This document shows, one piece after another, positions 31,094-40,084 of a stretch of DNA of 64,000 nt (within the stretch, counting starts at the first letter, position 1; each line of letters begins with the position of its first letter). The notes under the pieces are model-generated. The model was given only the letters and a program-made list of their open reading frames with translations, had not been told where the DNA came from and did no database searches. Origin of the DNA: SAR86 cluster bacterium (GTDB taxonomy: Bacteria > Pseudomonadota > Gammaproteobacteria > Pseudomonadales > Pseudohongiellaceae); NCBI GenBank assembly GCA_002401885.1, contig NVUL01000001.1, forward strand, positions 32,966-96,965. The letters are read 5' to 3'. A program made the position numbers and the translations under genes.

Positions 31094-31167
31094 TGGAGCG
31101 GGTAGCGGGGATCGAACCCGCGTATCCAGCTTGGAAGGCTGGGGTTCTACCGCTGAACTATACCCGC
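31094..31167 (-). tRNA. tRNA-Gly (TCC)
   Basis: 74 bases, beginning GCGGGTATAGTTCAG and ending TCCA. The anticodon stem CCAGC/GCTGG surrounds a loop with TCC. The acceptor stem GCGGGTA/TACCCGC is perfect. Confidence 0.97.
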
Positions 31168-31201
31168 CTACAAAATCTACTCCCCCTAACTAGCAATGAG
31201 T

Positions 31202-31285
31202 TGGTGGAGGGGGGTGGATTTGAACCACCGAAGCTTGCGCGTCAGATTTACAGTCTGATCCCTTTGGCCACTCGGGAACCCCTCC
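31202..31285 (-). tRNA. tRNA-Tyr (GTA)
   Basis: 84 bases with the long variable arm of a class II tRNA, beginning GGAGGGGTTCCCGAG and ending in CCA. The anticodon stem CAGAC/ATCTG frames GTA. It is the first of the three tRNAs upstream of tuf. Confidence 0.96.
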
Positions 31286-31339
31286 AACATGAACTTCCAA
31301 GGGTCAAATTCCCTGGCACTCTCACTCAGGAGCGGCATT

Positions 31340-32017
31340 TTATGGGAATTGAGTCCCTTGTGCAATCGTTTCGCAGAGATTTTCTGTAATGGTCAAATCG
31401 GGCCGACCGGCCGTCAATTCTAGCCATGCGGGGTTTTCTAAGACATATCGCTCCAGCACCTGCAATTGAACTTGGATTTCGCCAGTAGAACGCGGTATTT
31501 CTTCTATCTCTGGAGCATAACCCAGCCCCTGAACCCCATTGCGCGCTGCCTCAGCATTAGCTAGTTCGGAGAAAACGCCCAGCGCGATCCCGTTCTCCAA
31601 CATTCCTCGGGTGATTAGGTAGATTTCACTCTCCAATTCAGCCGCTATGAGGCTCTCACTCAGGCCATCTAAGGTAATAGTTGCGATCCTCCGCGAGGAC
31701 GCCGGAGGTATGAAAACCCGATATTGTGAGCTCAACGGATCGCCACTAAGACTCACATCGGAAGCGAATGCTGCGTCACCCAGCTCGGCGATCAAGCTGG
31801 AGGCGTCATCGATAGTGCTAAAACCCCCTATTGCGAAGCAATTCAGAGCGGGCTGAGCCGCGAGCTGCGCCTCATATTCACTCACCAGAGTTAAGCCACT
31901 GTTGAGCAGCTGCCTGGGAATGTTAGGCACTGGCGGGACAATGGGCTCCGCGCCATAGCGAACCCATGAAAAATAGCCGATATTAGCCAGTAAGAGAAAA
32001 ATAGCTATATAACGCAT
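31340..32017 (-). CDS. SPOR-domain-like membrane-anchored protein
   Basis: 225 residues: an N-terminal membrane helix (about 4-19) followed by a periplasmic part. A SPOR-like stretch of about 75 residues is visible near 120-200 (LITRGMLENGIALGVFSELANAEAA and GLGYAPEIEEI), with a degenerate earlier copy near 58-115 (CFAIGGFSTIDDASSL). SPOR domains bind septal peptidoglycan. The gene begins three bases after the coaX stop; a birA-coaX-SPOR trio is common in Pseudomonas relatives, but why they are linked is unknown. Confidence 0.75.
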   Translation of the reverse strand: MRYIAIFLLLANIGYFSWVRYGAEPIVPPVPNIPRQLLNSGLTLVSEYEAQLAAQPALNCFAIGGFSTIDDASSLIAELGDAAFASDVSLSGDPLSSQYRVFIPPASSRRIATITLDGLSESLIAAELESEIYLITRGMLENGIALGVFSELANAEAARNGVQGLGYAPEIEEIPRSTGEIQVQLQVLERYVLENPAWLELTAGRPDLTITENLCETIAQGTQFP

Positions 32018-32020
32018 GAC

Positions 32021-32791
32021 CTAAGCTCGCTCTCGATCGCTGTCAGGGTATGGGCAAGCGACGTCGAGACCATCTAGAACAAGAGACGTGACAACCTCAC
32101 TGCATTCTAGGCCCGCTAACCCATGCAGCAATTCCGCATCTCCGCCTGCGAAGTAAATTTCGACACCGCTCGCACTACCTAATGACTCGCTTTGCTGTTC
32201 TATTGTTGCCAGCAATGCCGTCACTGTTCCATTAAATACGGCCTCATCTGTTGAATGCCCCAAACTTTGGGAATACGCGGAATAGTTGTCACTTAGCCGA
32301 ATCGCTGTATGTGATTCCAGGCTGCTGTGCATCAATCCTAAGCCGGGGATAATATAGCCGCCTAAATGCAGCCCCTGCTCATCGACCACGTCGATAGTGA
32401 ACGCGGTGCCACTATCTATAATCATGCAGGCACCGTCCGCCCTGCGATAAGCGGCTAACATGGCTAGCCACCTATCTATACCAAGCCTGCTGACGTCCGC
32501 ATACTGATTGGTTACGCCCCCGCAGCTTTGGGCTACCTTCGCCTGCACAAGATCTACTCGGTACTTCGCGCGCACCCAATCTTCGAGCTTCTTATTTACA
32601 TCATTGCCGCGAACACTGCACATGCGCGCCATCGTCATTGCTGCCTCTAGCTCTGTGACTCGCTGCAACTCTTCAAGCCCGGACACATGTCCTGCGTTGA
32701 TCACAGTCAAATTGCCCACTGCCAGCAGTCGCCATTTGATACGTGAATTGCCTACATCAAGTTCTAATATCATGTGCTGATTAATACTCAT
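32021..32791 (-). CDS. coaX: Type III pantothenate kinase
   Basis: CoaX phosphorylates pantothenate in the first step of coenzyme A synthesis. The phosphate-binding segment LELDVGNSRIKWR, the YADVSRLGIDRW pantothenate-site segment, the acidic DSGTAFTIDVVD and the late GGDAEL motif are present; length 256. The ATG at 32791 overlaps the birA stop as ATGA, suggesting coupling. An ATG at 32773 (MILELDVGN) matches other CoaX starts and is a real alternative. Type III enzymes are resistant to feedback by CoA. Confidence 0.92.
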   Translation of the reverse strand: MSINQHMILELDVGNSRIKWRLLAVGNLTVINAGHVSGLEELQRVTELEAAMTMARMCSVRGNDVNKKLEDWVRAKYRVDLVQAKVAQSCGGVTNQYADVSRLGIDRWLAMLAAYRRADGACMIIDSGTAFTIDVVDEQGLHLGGYIIPGLGLMHSSLESHTAIRLSDNYSAYSQSLGHSTDEAVFNGTVTALLATIEQQSESLGSASGVEIYFAGGDAELLHGLAGLECSEVVTSLVLDGLDVACPYPDSDRERA

Positions 32792-33582
32792 TCTGAAAGC
32801 GGACGCAACGACGGAAATACTTCCCCACCATTGATCGATTGTATGCCGTTCGCAGTTTGTAGTCGCAATGAACCCTCTGAATCCACTCCTAGCGATTTCC
32901 CGATGAGCCGACTTTCGCCATTTTGAATTTCGATATCAATCATTCGATAGCAATCCAGGCTATTCCAGCGCTCTTCGAAAGAAGAGAATCCGCTGTTTTC
33001 GTATCTCCCCAAATTGCGGCATAAGTGATTCAAGAGTGCCGCGAGCAGAATGGCTCGAGAAGGCAGCTCATTGATGATGCTATTCAGGTCGGTTACCGGC
33101 CGATCGATGCGCTCTTGTGAACCTGCTGACAGTTCGACATTCACTCCGATGCCGAAGACAACGAAGCGGGAAGCCTCTTTCTGCTGCAATTCCAACAGGA
33201 TGCCAGCTAACTTCTTCTTCTCAAACAGAACATCGTTGGGCCATTTCAACTGAAGGCCTTGAGCACCTAATTCCCGCAGCGCTTCGAGAACGCTGATAGC
33301 GGTGACCAGACTAAGAGCCTGCAGCGCATTGGCCTCCATCGAGAAACGACGAGTCAGAGACAAATAGATACCCGCATTCTTCGGACTCAACCACTGACGA
33401 CCCCGGCGGCCCCTTCCCGCAGTTTGTGAACTGGCAACAACTACCCGGTTCTCAGTATTGCCAGATCGAATCTGCCGAAGTGATTCGGAATTTGTGGAAT
33501 CAATCTCATCAAAAATCTGAATTCTATCTATAGATTTCTCAGACTCAAGATTTAGCAGATTCCGAAGTGTTTGTTCGTCCAT
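32788..33582 (-). CDS. birA: Biotin--[acetyl-CoA-carboxylase] ligase (no DNA-binding domain)
   Basis: 264 residues; attaches biotin to the carboxyl carrier protein AccB through biotinyl-AMP. The biotin/AMP loop GRGRRGRQW, the KWPNDVLFEKKKLAGIL segment and GIGVNV are visible, followed by the small C-terminal domain. The winged-helix N-terminal domain of E. coli BirA is absent, so this is a monofunctional ligase and cannot repress biotin genes. It starts the birA-coaX-SPOR operon. Confidence 0.92.
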   Translation of the reverse strand: MDEQTLRNLLNLESEKSIDRIQIFDEIDSTNSESLRQIRSGNTENRVVVASSQTAGRGRRGRQWLSPKNAGIYLSLTRRFSMEANALQALSLVTAISVLEALRELGAQGLQLKWPNDVLFEKKKLAGILLELQQKEASRFVVFGIGVNVELSAGSQERIDRPVTDLNSIINELPSRAILLAALLNHLCRNLGRYENSGFSSFEERWNSLDCYRMIDIEIQNGESRLIGKSLGVDSEGSLRLQTANGIQSINGGEVFPSLRPLSE

Positions 33583-33676
33583 AGCTTCAGCAATAGCTCA
33601 GAAATTCGGAAATAGTCCTATTAAAATTAGACATACCGGCGAAGCACCTCACTAGCAAGCAGGCTATGCCTGAAAT

Positions 33677-33728
33677 AAAAAAAGGAGCGTGGATATTGCC
33701 TTGAACAGCATCCGATCGCTCCTTTTTT
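33677..33728. terminator. Bidirectional terminator between cstA and birA
   Basis: GGAGCG and CGCTCC, flanked by seven A residues and six T residues, enclose a 27-base loop region. It lies 51 bases after the cstA stop read on the minus strand. Confidence 0.65.
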
Positions 33729-33779
33729 CATTGGGCACTAGGAGTACGTACCCTAGCTACTGAATAGAATTCAGCGTTA

Positions 33780-35492
33780 CTACTCTCCCGTGCTTGCAGC
33801 GTCCGCCGATTCAATAGCAATCTCGCCACTCTTGATCTTCGAAATTATGCCGAGCGCTTCCAGCATAACCATGATGCTAGTGACCATCACTAACACCTCG
33901 ATAACAACCAATGCCCACTGCCCTTTCTGATAATGATCTACGATGTACCAGCAAGAAGCCCAGAATGCCATTGTGAAGATAAGGATCATCGGCGCCAGAA
34001 TGAATTTAGGCGAGCGCCCCAATCTCATTAGATAGACTGCGATCAGTAGCAGGGTCATCGAGGCGAGGATTTGGTTAGTTCCGCCGAACACAGGCCAGAT
34101 CAAAGCACCACCGTCTCCAGGGTAACCACCAGCAGACACACCGAAGGCCAGCATCAGACACGCCGCTATCGCGACCAGTGTAGCGACGATGTTGTTCTTC
34201 AACGCTCCTATATTATAGATACTACCCCATTCTTGAATGATGTAGCGCTGCAAGCGTAAGCCGGCATCCATAGTAGTACCCGCGAAGAGCACTACCATTA
34301 CAGCGAGCATAGTTTGCGCGAAGGCGATGGGGATGCCCCAGCCGGTGGAAATCAAGATCGCACCGCCGTCGATAAAGCCCTTCTGCCCAGGACCATCATA
34401 AAATCCAGAGTAAAGCGCACTCCAATCCGCGGAATTTGCCGCATAAAGAGATCCTGTCACCGCAACGATTGTTATCAATGCCAGCGAACCTTCACCAAGT
34501 GCACCGAGATAGCCAACAAAGCGCGCGTCCTTCTCATTGCTCAACTGCTTAGAGCTGGTTCCGGAAGCTACGATTCCGTGGAATCCAGACAGGGCACCAC
34601 AGGCAATTGTGACGAAGAGGATTGGCCATATTGGCGGTGTATCCGTAGCCAGATTCGGATTGAACGCTGGTGCGGTTACATCTGGTAATGCGATAAATAC
34701 CGCGCTGTAGAGAACGAACAAACCTACGACTAGTTGCGCACCATTAATGTAATCACGTGGTTGCAACAAGAGCCATACCGGCAACATCGAAGCAATACCG
34801 GCATAGACAAACAACAAGATAATCCAGTTGCCATTCGCTCCGAGGCCAAAAATATCGCCCGGTAATTCCAGAGGCATCACACTTCCGACGTAGATCGTGA
34901 AGTAGAGAATCGCAACACCGATTACTGATATCAGCAGAAGGTTGTAATTTTTCCGAATCAATACTCCGATGCATATCGCTACGGGAATCGCAGCCCAGGC
35001 AGGAAATACCGATGAAGGGAAGATAACCATGTCTGTCGCAATGATGGTCGCGAACATCGCGTTAACCAATACCAGCAACAGAAAAATTATTACCATGAAC
35101 AAGGCCGAGGCACGCTTACCAATAACATCTGAGGAAAGTGCACCGATTGACTTTGCGCCGTGACGGTTGCTTGCCCATAAGGCTCCCATGTCATGAACAC
35201 CGGCGAAAAATATAGATCCGAACGTCACCCACAACAAGGCTGGAACCCATCCCCAGTACACCGCGATCGCTGGACCAACGATTGGCGCGGCGCCGGCAAC
35301 AGCGGTAAAGTGCGCGCCCCAGAGCACATACCTATTAGTCGGCACATAGTCAACACCATCGTTTATTCGATGCGCTGGAGTCACGTAGTCAGGGTCTAGC
35401 TGATAGATTTTCCCTGCGATGAATTTGGAATAGACGAACCAGCCAAAAGAAAAACCAACAAGGCCGAAAATGACGATGAAGATCGAGGACAT
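33780..35492 (-). CDS. cstA: Carbon starvation protein A (CstA family transporter)
   Basis: 570 residues with about 14-16 membrane helices. Conserved CstA segments include HFTAVAGAAPIVGPAIAVYW, FFAGVHDMGALWAS, TIACGALSGFHGIVASGTSSKQ and the late GALIWPVFGGTNQ. CstA-type carriers take up pyruvate and some peptides, and are induced in carbon starvation in E. coli. The ATG at 35492 has a GGGAG site; the longer frame from 35564 lacks support. A terminator closes it downstream and it appears to be monocistronic. Confidence 0.93.
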   Translation of the reverse strand: MSSIFIVIFGLVGFSFGWFVYSKFIAGKIYQLDPDYVTPAHRINDGVDYVPTNRYVLWGAHFTAVAGAAPIVGPAIAVYWGWVPALLWVTFGSIFFAGVHDMGALWASNRHGAKSIGALSSDVIGKRASALFMVIIFLLLVLVNAMFATIIATDMVIFPSSVFPAWAAIPVAICIGVLIRKNYNLLLISVIGVAILYFTIYVGSVMPLELPGDIFGLGANGNWIILLFVYAGIASMLPVWLLLQPRDYINGAQLVVGLFVLYSAVFIALPDVTAPAFNPNLATDTPPIWPILFVTIACGALSGFHGIVASGTSSKQLSNEKDARFVGYLGALGEGSLALITIVAVTGSLYAANSADWSALYSGFYDGPGQKGFIDGGAILISTGWGIPIAFAQTMLAVMVVLFAGTTMDAGLRLQRYIIQEWGSIYNIGALKNNIVATLVAIAACLMLAFGVSAGGYPGDGGALIWPVFGGTNQILASMTLLLIAVYLMRLGRSPKFILAPMILIFTMAFWASCWYIVDHYQKGQWALVVIEVLVMVTSIMVMLEALGIISKIKSGEIAIESADAASTGE

Positions 35493-35989
35493 AAAGCGCT
35501 CTCCCGGATTATTATTATGAAATCTAAGTTCGGCATCATAGCAAGTTAGGGGACGGCGATACAACGTAATGTCGCGTAATTACTGGCTTTGTTTGGATTA
35601 TCTGGATTCAGTTACCCACTTACTTTCCAGCTATTTAGCCAACCTATTCGACGATAGTTCAGACGCGTCTTCTTCATTAGCTTTATTCCAAAGCAGAGGA
35701 TAATAGGTGACTCTTTCTGGTGTAGCCGTTGGCCTGCGGCGTACTAACCACTCACGAGCCTTCGGCTCTGATTGTTCGCCGTTACCCAACTTGAAATCTT
35801 GCAGCTCAAGGCCCTATTCACATCAATAGGATCGCTCTCTGATGCTAGCGCACAGGGTCTGGGTGTTTCCCAGCAAACAGTCAGAGCCGAAGGCTCGTTT
35901 GCAGGGAAATGCACAGACTCTGTGCGCGACCTTGACTGCCTATCATTCAACATTGACTCAATATTCCTAACTACCCTTTTAACGAGGCG
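35493..35989. other. Gene-free stretch upstream of cstA with an inverted repeat
   Basis: About 500 bases without a convincing gene; short open frames on both strands lack start signals and family features. It holds the cstA promoter region on the left and the exact 18-base inverted repeat described separately. Confidence 0.6.
35754..35898. repeat. Exact 18-bp inverted repeat with hairpin-forming arms
   Basis: ACGAGCCTTCGGCTCTGA (35754-35771) and its exact reverse complement (35881-35898) are separated by 109 bases. Each arm can also fold alone (GAGCC-TTC-GGCTC). A GCACAGACTCTGTGC hairpin follows. It is not next to a T tract and may be a short interspersed repeat. Confidence 0.6.
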
Positions 35990-36025
35990 AAAAAAAACCC
36001 GGTCATCTGCATGACCGGGTTTTTG
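35990..36025. terminator. Bidirectional terminator downstream of the PHM-type gene
   Basis: ACCCGGTCAT and ATGACCGGGT pair exactly around a four-base loop, with A and T runs outside. It ends the minus-strand gene that stops at 36042. Confidence 0.9.
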
Positions 36026-36041
36026 CTAGCTGTGACGAAGC

Positions 36042-37745
36042 TTAGTTAGATGGTGCCGCCGCATGGTATGTCCAGTAGCCGATGAACATCTCATCCCAGC
36101 TCTGCAATCCAAAAACAAGTTCCTGACTTGGGTCAGGGTTAGCCGGATTGAATTCGGAATTATCGAAAGCACCGGTGACGTGTACTTTAGTGCCCGCCTT
36201 AATCTGTACTGGCTCTTCCAATTCATAAGTAGGCTGCCATGCGTAGCTGTAGTTTGGAACGCTAAGCAGATCAGTCATTGTGCCGTCTTCATTTTCCATG
36301 GAGAACTTCATGTCCTTGCCACGGAAGTGCATGTGAGCACGTAGGCCAGTTACGACTACGTCCTCATCGAACGTATATTGAGCCGCTGATTCGTAGTCCT
36401 GGTCGTACGCAGGGATTTTGAACTGTGAAGCTACCGAACGAGTGAAATTCTCGTACTTAGGTGGCTCGTCGTACATATACAGACCAATGAGCGTCTCATC
36501 AGTTGTCGCTTTACCGTTAGTTGTAAAGTGGAACTGCATGGACAATTTATGATCTTTAGGAATGTACACACCCGTATCTTCAGGGAAAGACATCGCATCT
36601 ACCTTACCGGGGGCATAACCCTCGAGGAAACGACGTGCAACAGAAGTTGTGTTGCCTTCTCCACCGTCGAAATTCTCGGCGGGCGCAGTTACGTAGGTGA
36701 GAAGGTGATGAAGAACTGTCTCGTCACCGGGGATAAACTGAACCGCTTTAACCCACTTGTCTTCGTCGAAAGGAAGCTCGACGTCCACATCGATGTAGTC
36801 GAGAACACCAGTGGCTGGAATTTCCATCTTCGGCGCCTTAACGATGAAGTCAGGCTCGCCTAGGCTCCACTCTTTCCAGTTAGGCATATCTATCTCTGTT
36901 AATGGGTCAATAGCCGCGGCACCGCGTGGTGCTCCAGCATCAATCCAGTGAACAAGAGTCTGCAGGTCTGCATCTGTCATGTAGCGCGCATTGTTGAAGT
37001 GCCCGATATTTGGGTCAACCTGTGTAGGTGGCATGCGCTTAGTAATAAGTGTTTCACGAATCATCGGCGACCAGCCCTGCAGCATCAGGTGGCTGTCCAT
37101 CGCGAATGGTCCAATTCCACCCTCGCGGTGGCAAGTTGCACATTGCTCAGCAATGATTGGTGCAACTTCTGTTGCATAGTCTGGAATTGCGCTTGCGTGA
37201 AATTCTTTTACTGGGAATTCGAGATCACAACCAACAGCATCAATAATCATTGTGCGCTCTACTGTTCCAGCTAATTCACTAGACAATGTAGCTGCTGCAC
37301 TAGCTACCGGGCCACGGTAGAGAATAGTAAGACGCTCTGGGTCGAGGATAACGATCTCCCCAGCCTTAGTCAGAGACAGAGTTTCAGAAACGATCTGGCC
37401 GTCGTCGAGCAGCAGGGGCAAGTCCGAACCCAGTGCCGATTTGGCGGAGCGAATCGCCTCAATATTAGATTCTGCCGAGGAGTTGATCAACGCAAACGCG
37501 ATACCCTGATCGCTCCATGCAGACGCCATAGCCTCTAGGCTAGCTACAGACGAATTGATGGCTGAACAGCTGCTATCGAAAGACATTAATACTAATGCTT
37601 CTTTGTTGCGGTAACGGCTCAACTGGTGGAAATCGCCGTTGCTATCCATAAGTCCAAAATCACCCACTCTATCAGGCAGCGCCATGGCTGAGGCAGATAG
37701 AACTGAAGCGATCAGGGCTATGCCGAATCCGATTAATTTATTCAT
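36042..37745 (-). CDS. Exported redoxin-cytochrome c-copper monooxygenase (PHM-type), paralogue A
   Basis: 567 residues with a signal peptide (cleavage after SASAMA, about residue 22). A thioredoxin-fold domain (about 25-150) has lost the CxxC pair; only Cys60 remains nearby. A haem c site C202-A-T-C205-H206 follows, with Met238 in KRMPP as likely sixth ligand. The C-terminal half resembles peptidylglycine alpha-hydroxylating and dopamine beta-type copper monooxygenases. It has His346-His347, His406 (MQFHFTT), His471-x-His473 and Met553 in DEMFIGY, matching the five histidines and one methionine that hold the two coppers. Haem and copper in one chain suggest built-in electron delivery for O2 activation. 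Substrate unknown. It has its own GGAG site and terminator; a paralogue lies upstream. Confidence 0.85.
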   Translation of the reverse strand: MNKLIGFGIALIASVLSASAMALPDRVGDFGLMDSNGDFHQLSRYRNKEALVLMSFDSSCSAINSSVASLEAMASAWSDQGIAFALINSSAESNIEAIRSAKSALGSDLPLLLDDGQIVSETLSLTKAGEIVILDPERLTILYRGPVASAAATLSSELAGTVERTMIIDAVGCDLEFPVKEFHASAIPDYATEVAPIIAEQCATCHREGGIGPFAMDSHLMLQGWSPMIRETLITKRMPPTQVDPNIGHFNNARYMTDADLQTLVHWIDAGAPRGAAAIDPLTEIDMPNWKEWSLGEPDFIVKAPKMEIPATGVLDYIDVDVELPFDEDKWVKAVQFIPGDETVLHHLLTYVTAPAENFDGGEGNTTSVARRFLEGYAPGKVDAMSFPEDTGVYIPKDHKLSMQFHFTTNGKATTDETLIGLYMYDEPPKYENFTRSVASQFKIPAYDQDYESAAQYTFDEDVVVTGLRAHMHFRGKDMKFSMENEDGTMTDLLSVPNYSYAWQPTYELEEPVQIKAGTKVHVTGAFDNSEFNPANPDPSQELVFGLQSWDEMFIGYWTYHAAAPSN

Positions 37746-37951
37746 TACTAAGGCTCCAAAAAGCTAATTATTAACCTATTTATTAACCACAGCAGTCTAG
37801 CCCAATTGATGCAAAATGTGCAGCCTGAAACATTACTTTTTGTAACAAGTTGACGCAGATACCGTGCGGTTTACCGAGGCTTCTAACGAGGCTTGACCGA
37901 AAAATTGGAGATTTAGGAGTGGGCTGTCAGGTTTAGCATTCACACCACACT

Positions 37952-37971
37952 AAAAAAGGCCGAAATCGGCC
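37952..37971 (-). terminator. Terminator downstream of PHM-type paralogue B
   Basis: GGCCGAATCGGCC-type stem (GGCCGA/TCGGCC) followed on the minus strand by six T residues, 35 bases after the stop at 38007. It separates the two neighbouring paralogues into distinct units. Confidence 0.8.
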
Positions 37972-38006
37972 CTCTGTGGAGGTCGTACTGGAGATTAAGC
38001 TTGTGT

Positions 38007-39773
38007 CTACCGGCTGGTTTTATTGTAGGAAAGATAGCCAATAAACATCTCATCCCAACTCTGAGCGCCTCCCCTGACAGCAGCGGCTGGGTCTGGGTTG
38101 CCAAGATTATATTGGGAATTATCAAAGGCACCCTCGATCATCACTCTCGATCCAGCAGGCAGTAACATAGGTTCGGAGAGGCGGTAGGTTGGTTGCCAGG
38201 CGAAATTGTAGTCTGGCACATTAATGATCTGGTCTTTTGTGCCATCTGGATAGACGACGCTGAAGCGCATGCGCTTGCCACGATAATGCATGTGCGGACG
38301 CAGTCCGTGCAACAGCACCTCCTCTTCGAACACATGGGACGCACGCATCGCGTGATCGGATACGCCCGGTGGAATTTCGATGTTACGCCCACCGTGGCTT
38401 AAGGAATAAGTAGAGTACTGATAATCGGGCTCTTCCTCGGCGAAATAGAGGCCTAGCTTTGTACTATCAATCGCTTCTTTTCCGAATGTCGTGTAATGCA
38501 GAGACATTTGCACCGCTGAACCCTTGGGTACAAATACTCCCGTTTTTTCGGGATACGTTACCGCCTCATCTTTACCAGGGGCATAGCCTTCCAGAAATTC
38601 TCTGTAGTTGTCGTTTTCGCCCTCAATGATTTCTTCAGCATAGTCAGCGGGAACGATATAGCTCAGCAAATGATGAAGAACTCGGCGATCGCCCGGAAGG
38701 TGTTGCACCGACTTAACCCAGACGTCTCCCTCGAAAGGCAATTCGATCGTAACATTCTCGTAGTCTAAGACGCCGGTTGCAGGCACGGTGAAGGCGGGCA
38801 CATCGACGATGTAATCAGGCTCCCCTAGCTCCCAAGCCGAATTAGGTGGCTCGATTAGAGTGAGCGGATCAACTTCACTGACACCACGGGGCGAGCCCGC
38901 ATCTATCCAGTGAATGAGAGTTTGCAACTCCTCTGCATCCATATAACGCGCGTTGGTAAAATGATTCACGTTAGGGTCAACTTGAGCAGGCGGCATGCGC
39001 TTGGTCATCATGACTTCCTTCATCATCGGCGACCAACCTTGGACCATCATATGCGAATCCATAGCGAATGGTGCTATGCCCCCTTCTACATGGCAGCTAA
39101 TACACTTCTCTTCCAATATTGGGGCAACCTCAGTCGCATAGTCAGGCGTATAATTGGCATGCATCTCTCTGGCTGGAAATTGCAGCTCACAACCGGCCGC
39201 ATCTGTAATGATAGTTTGCTCGATTGAGGCTGCATCACCGGCAACTGCGGCGGCCAACACATCTGCAAAAACGGTAGTCCCTGCTACGGCCTCAATATTG
39301 AGTGCGGGGCGTGCTCGCACCGGGTCAGTATCCAAGCCACCGCGGTAAAGAATCTGGCTGCGCGCCGGCTCCAATACCACTATCTCACCCGCCTTGCTTA
39401 GGCCAAGACTTTCGGCGACAAGCTGACTGTCATCTAACAAGATGGGTAGTTCGAAATTGTGTAGATTGTCCATCAGACGAACATCGTCGGCACTATCAAT
39501 GGCGTCGGAATTTATGGCAAGGAAGGTAATTCCTTGTTTCTCCCAAGTAGTACGCAGTAAGCGATACTTGTGCAGCTGCTCAATATTATCAATGCAGCCC
39601 ACCGCTGTAGCAATAATGACTACCGCCTTGCTATCGCCATATTTCTGCAGTTGGTGGTAGACACCCTTGTGATCGATTAGAGCGAAATTTCCAACTCGCT
39701 CAGCGCCAGCATGGGCTTGGATCGCGAAGACACTGTTTAATATGACGAGAACTAGTGCGCATAGCTTTTTCAT
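38007..39773 (-). CDS. Exported redoxin-cytochrome c-copper monooxygenase (PHM-type), paralogue B
   Basis: 588 residues, same architecture as paralogue A. A signal peptide ends about AHA (residue 22), then comes a redoxin-like domain with only a single nearby cysteine (Cys60). The haem site is C224-I-S-C227-H228 with Met260 in KRMPP, followed by the copper domain. Copper ligands by position are His367-His368, His426, His494-x-His496 and Met576 (WDEMFIGY). The segment EGGIAPFAMDSHMMVQGWSPM after the haem site is nearly identical in all three copies. The AAAGG site before the ATG and a downstream terminator suggest a single-gene transcript. It lies head-to-tail upstream of paralogue A, so a tandem duplication followed by divergence is likely. 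Confidence 0.85.
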   Translation of the reverse strand: MKKLCALVLVILNSVFAIQAHAGAERVGNFALIDHKGVYHQLQKYGDSKAVVIIATAVGCIDNIEQLHKYRLLRTTWEKQGITFLAINSDAIDSADDVRLMDNLHNFELPILLDDSQLVAESLGLSKAGEIVVLEPARSQILYRGGLDTDPVRARPALNIEAVAGTTVFADVLAAAVAGDAASIEQTIITDAAGCELQFPAREMHANYTPDYATEVAPILEEKCISCHVEGGIAPFAMDSHMMVQGWSPMMKEVMMTKRMPPAQVDPNVNHFTNARYMDAEELQTLIHWIDAGSPRGVSEVDPLTLIEPPNSAWELGEPDYIVDVPAFTVPATGVLDYENVTIELPFEGDVWVKSVQHLPGDRRVLHHLLSYIVPADYAEEIIEGENDNYREFLEGYAPGKDEAVTYPEKTGVFVPKGSAVQMSLHYTTFGKEAIDSTKLGLYFAEEEPDYQYSTYSLSHGGRNIEIPPGVSDHAMRASHVFEEEVLLHGLRPHMHYRGKRMRFSVVYPDGTKDQIINVPDYNFAWQPTYRLSEPMLLPAGSRVMIEGAFDNSQYNLGNPDPAAAVRGGAQSWDEMFIGYLSYNKTSR

Positions 39774-40084
39774 TTAAATAACCTTTCAGTTAGCAAGGTC
39801 GCTGCTAGAGTGTAAGGGGTAATTCCTCTTAAAATCTCACTTCGCTCTACCACGATGAGACAACGGCAGAATCCGATTAGATCTGGACTCAAGCAATACC
39901 GGTAGCTTAGCGCAATCTGCTTATTAACGAGAACAATAGACTGTAAGGCTTTGTGACAAATTGAAACTGACGCGGAGGTGGAAAATGCTACTAAATTACA
40001 TTAATTCAATAGCTTAAGGAATTTTTCTGCCGACTCAGAAACGCGAGTCCAGGCCGGCAGCAGAGCGTGATAAACGCTTCAAAT
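39774..40084. other. Gene-free stretch between paralogue B and the HupE-like gene
   Basis: 311 bases without a gene. It contains the upstream region of paralogue B and the 3' side of the HupE-like gene. A palindrome TTTGTGACAAA lies at 39950-39960. No clear terminator was found after the HupE-like gene. Confidence 0.5.

Noticed and set aside
31093-31389. 98-codon plus-strand open frame
   Set aside because: It reads through tRNA-Gly and tRNA-Tyr on the opposite strand, so it is not a gene.
35744-36014. Short open frames upstream of cstA
   Set aside because: They overlap an inverted repeat and a terminator and have no start signals.
36042-39773. Considered that the two tandem PHM-type genes are one operon
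   Set aside because: A GC hairpin with a T tract at 37952-37971 lies between them and each has its own ribosome-binding site, so separate transcripts are more likely.
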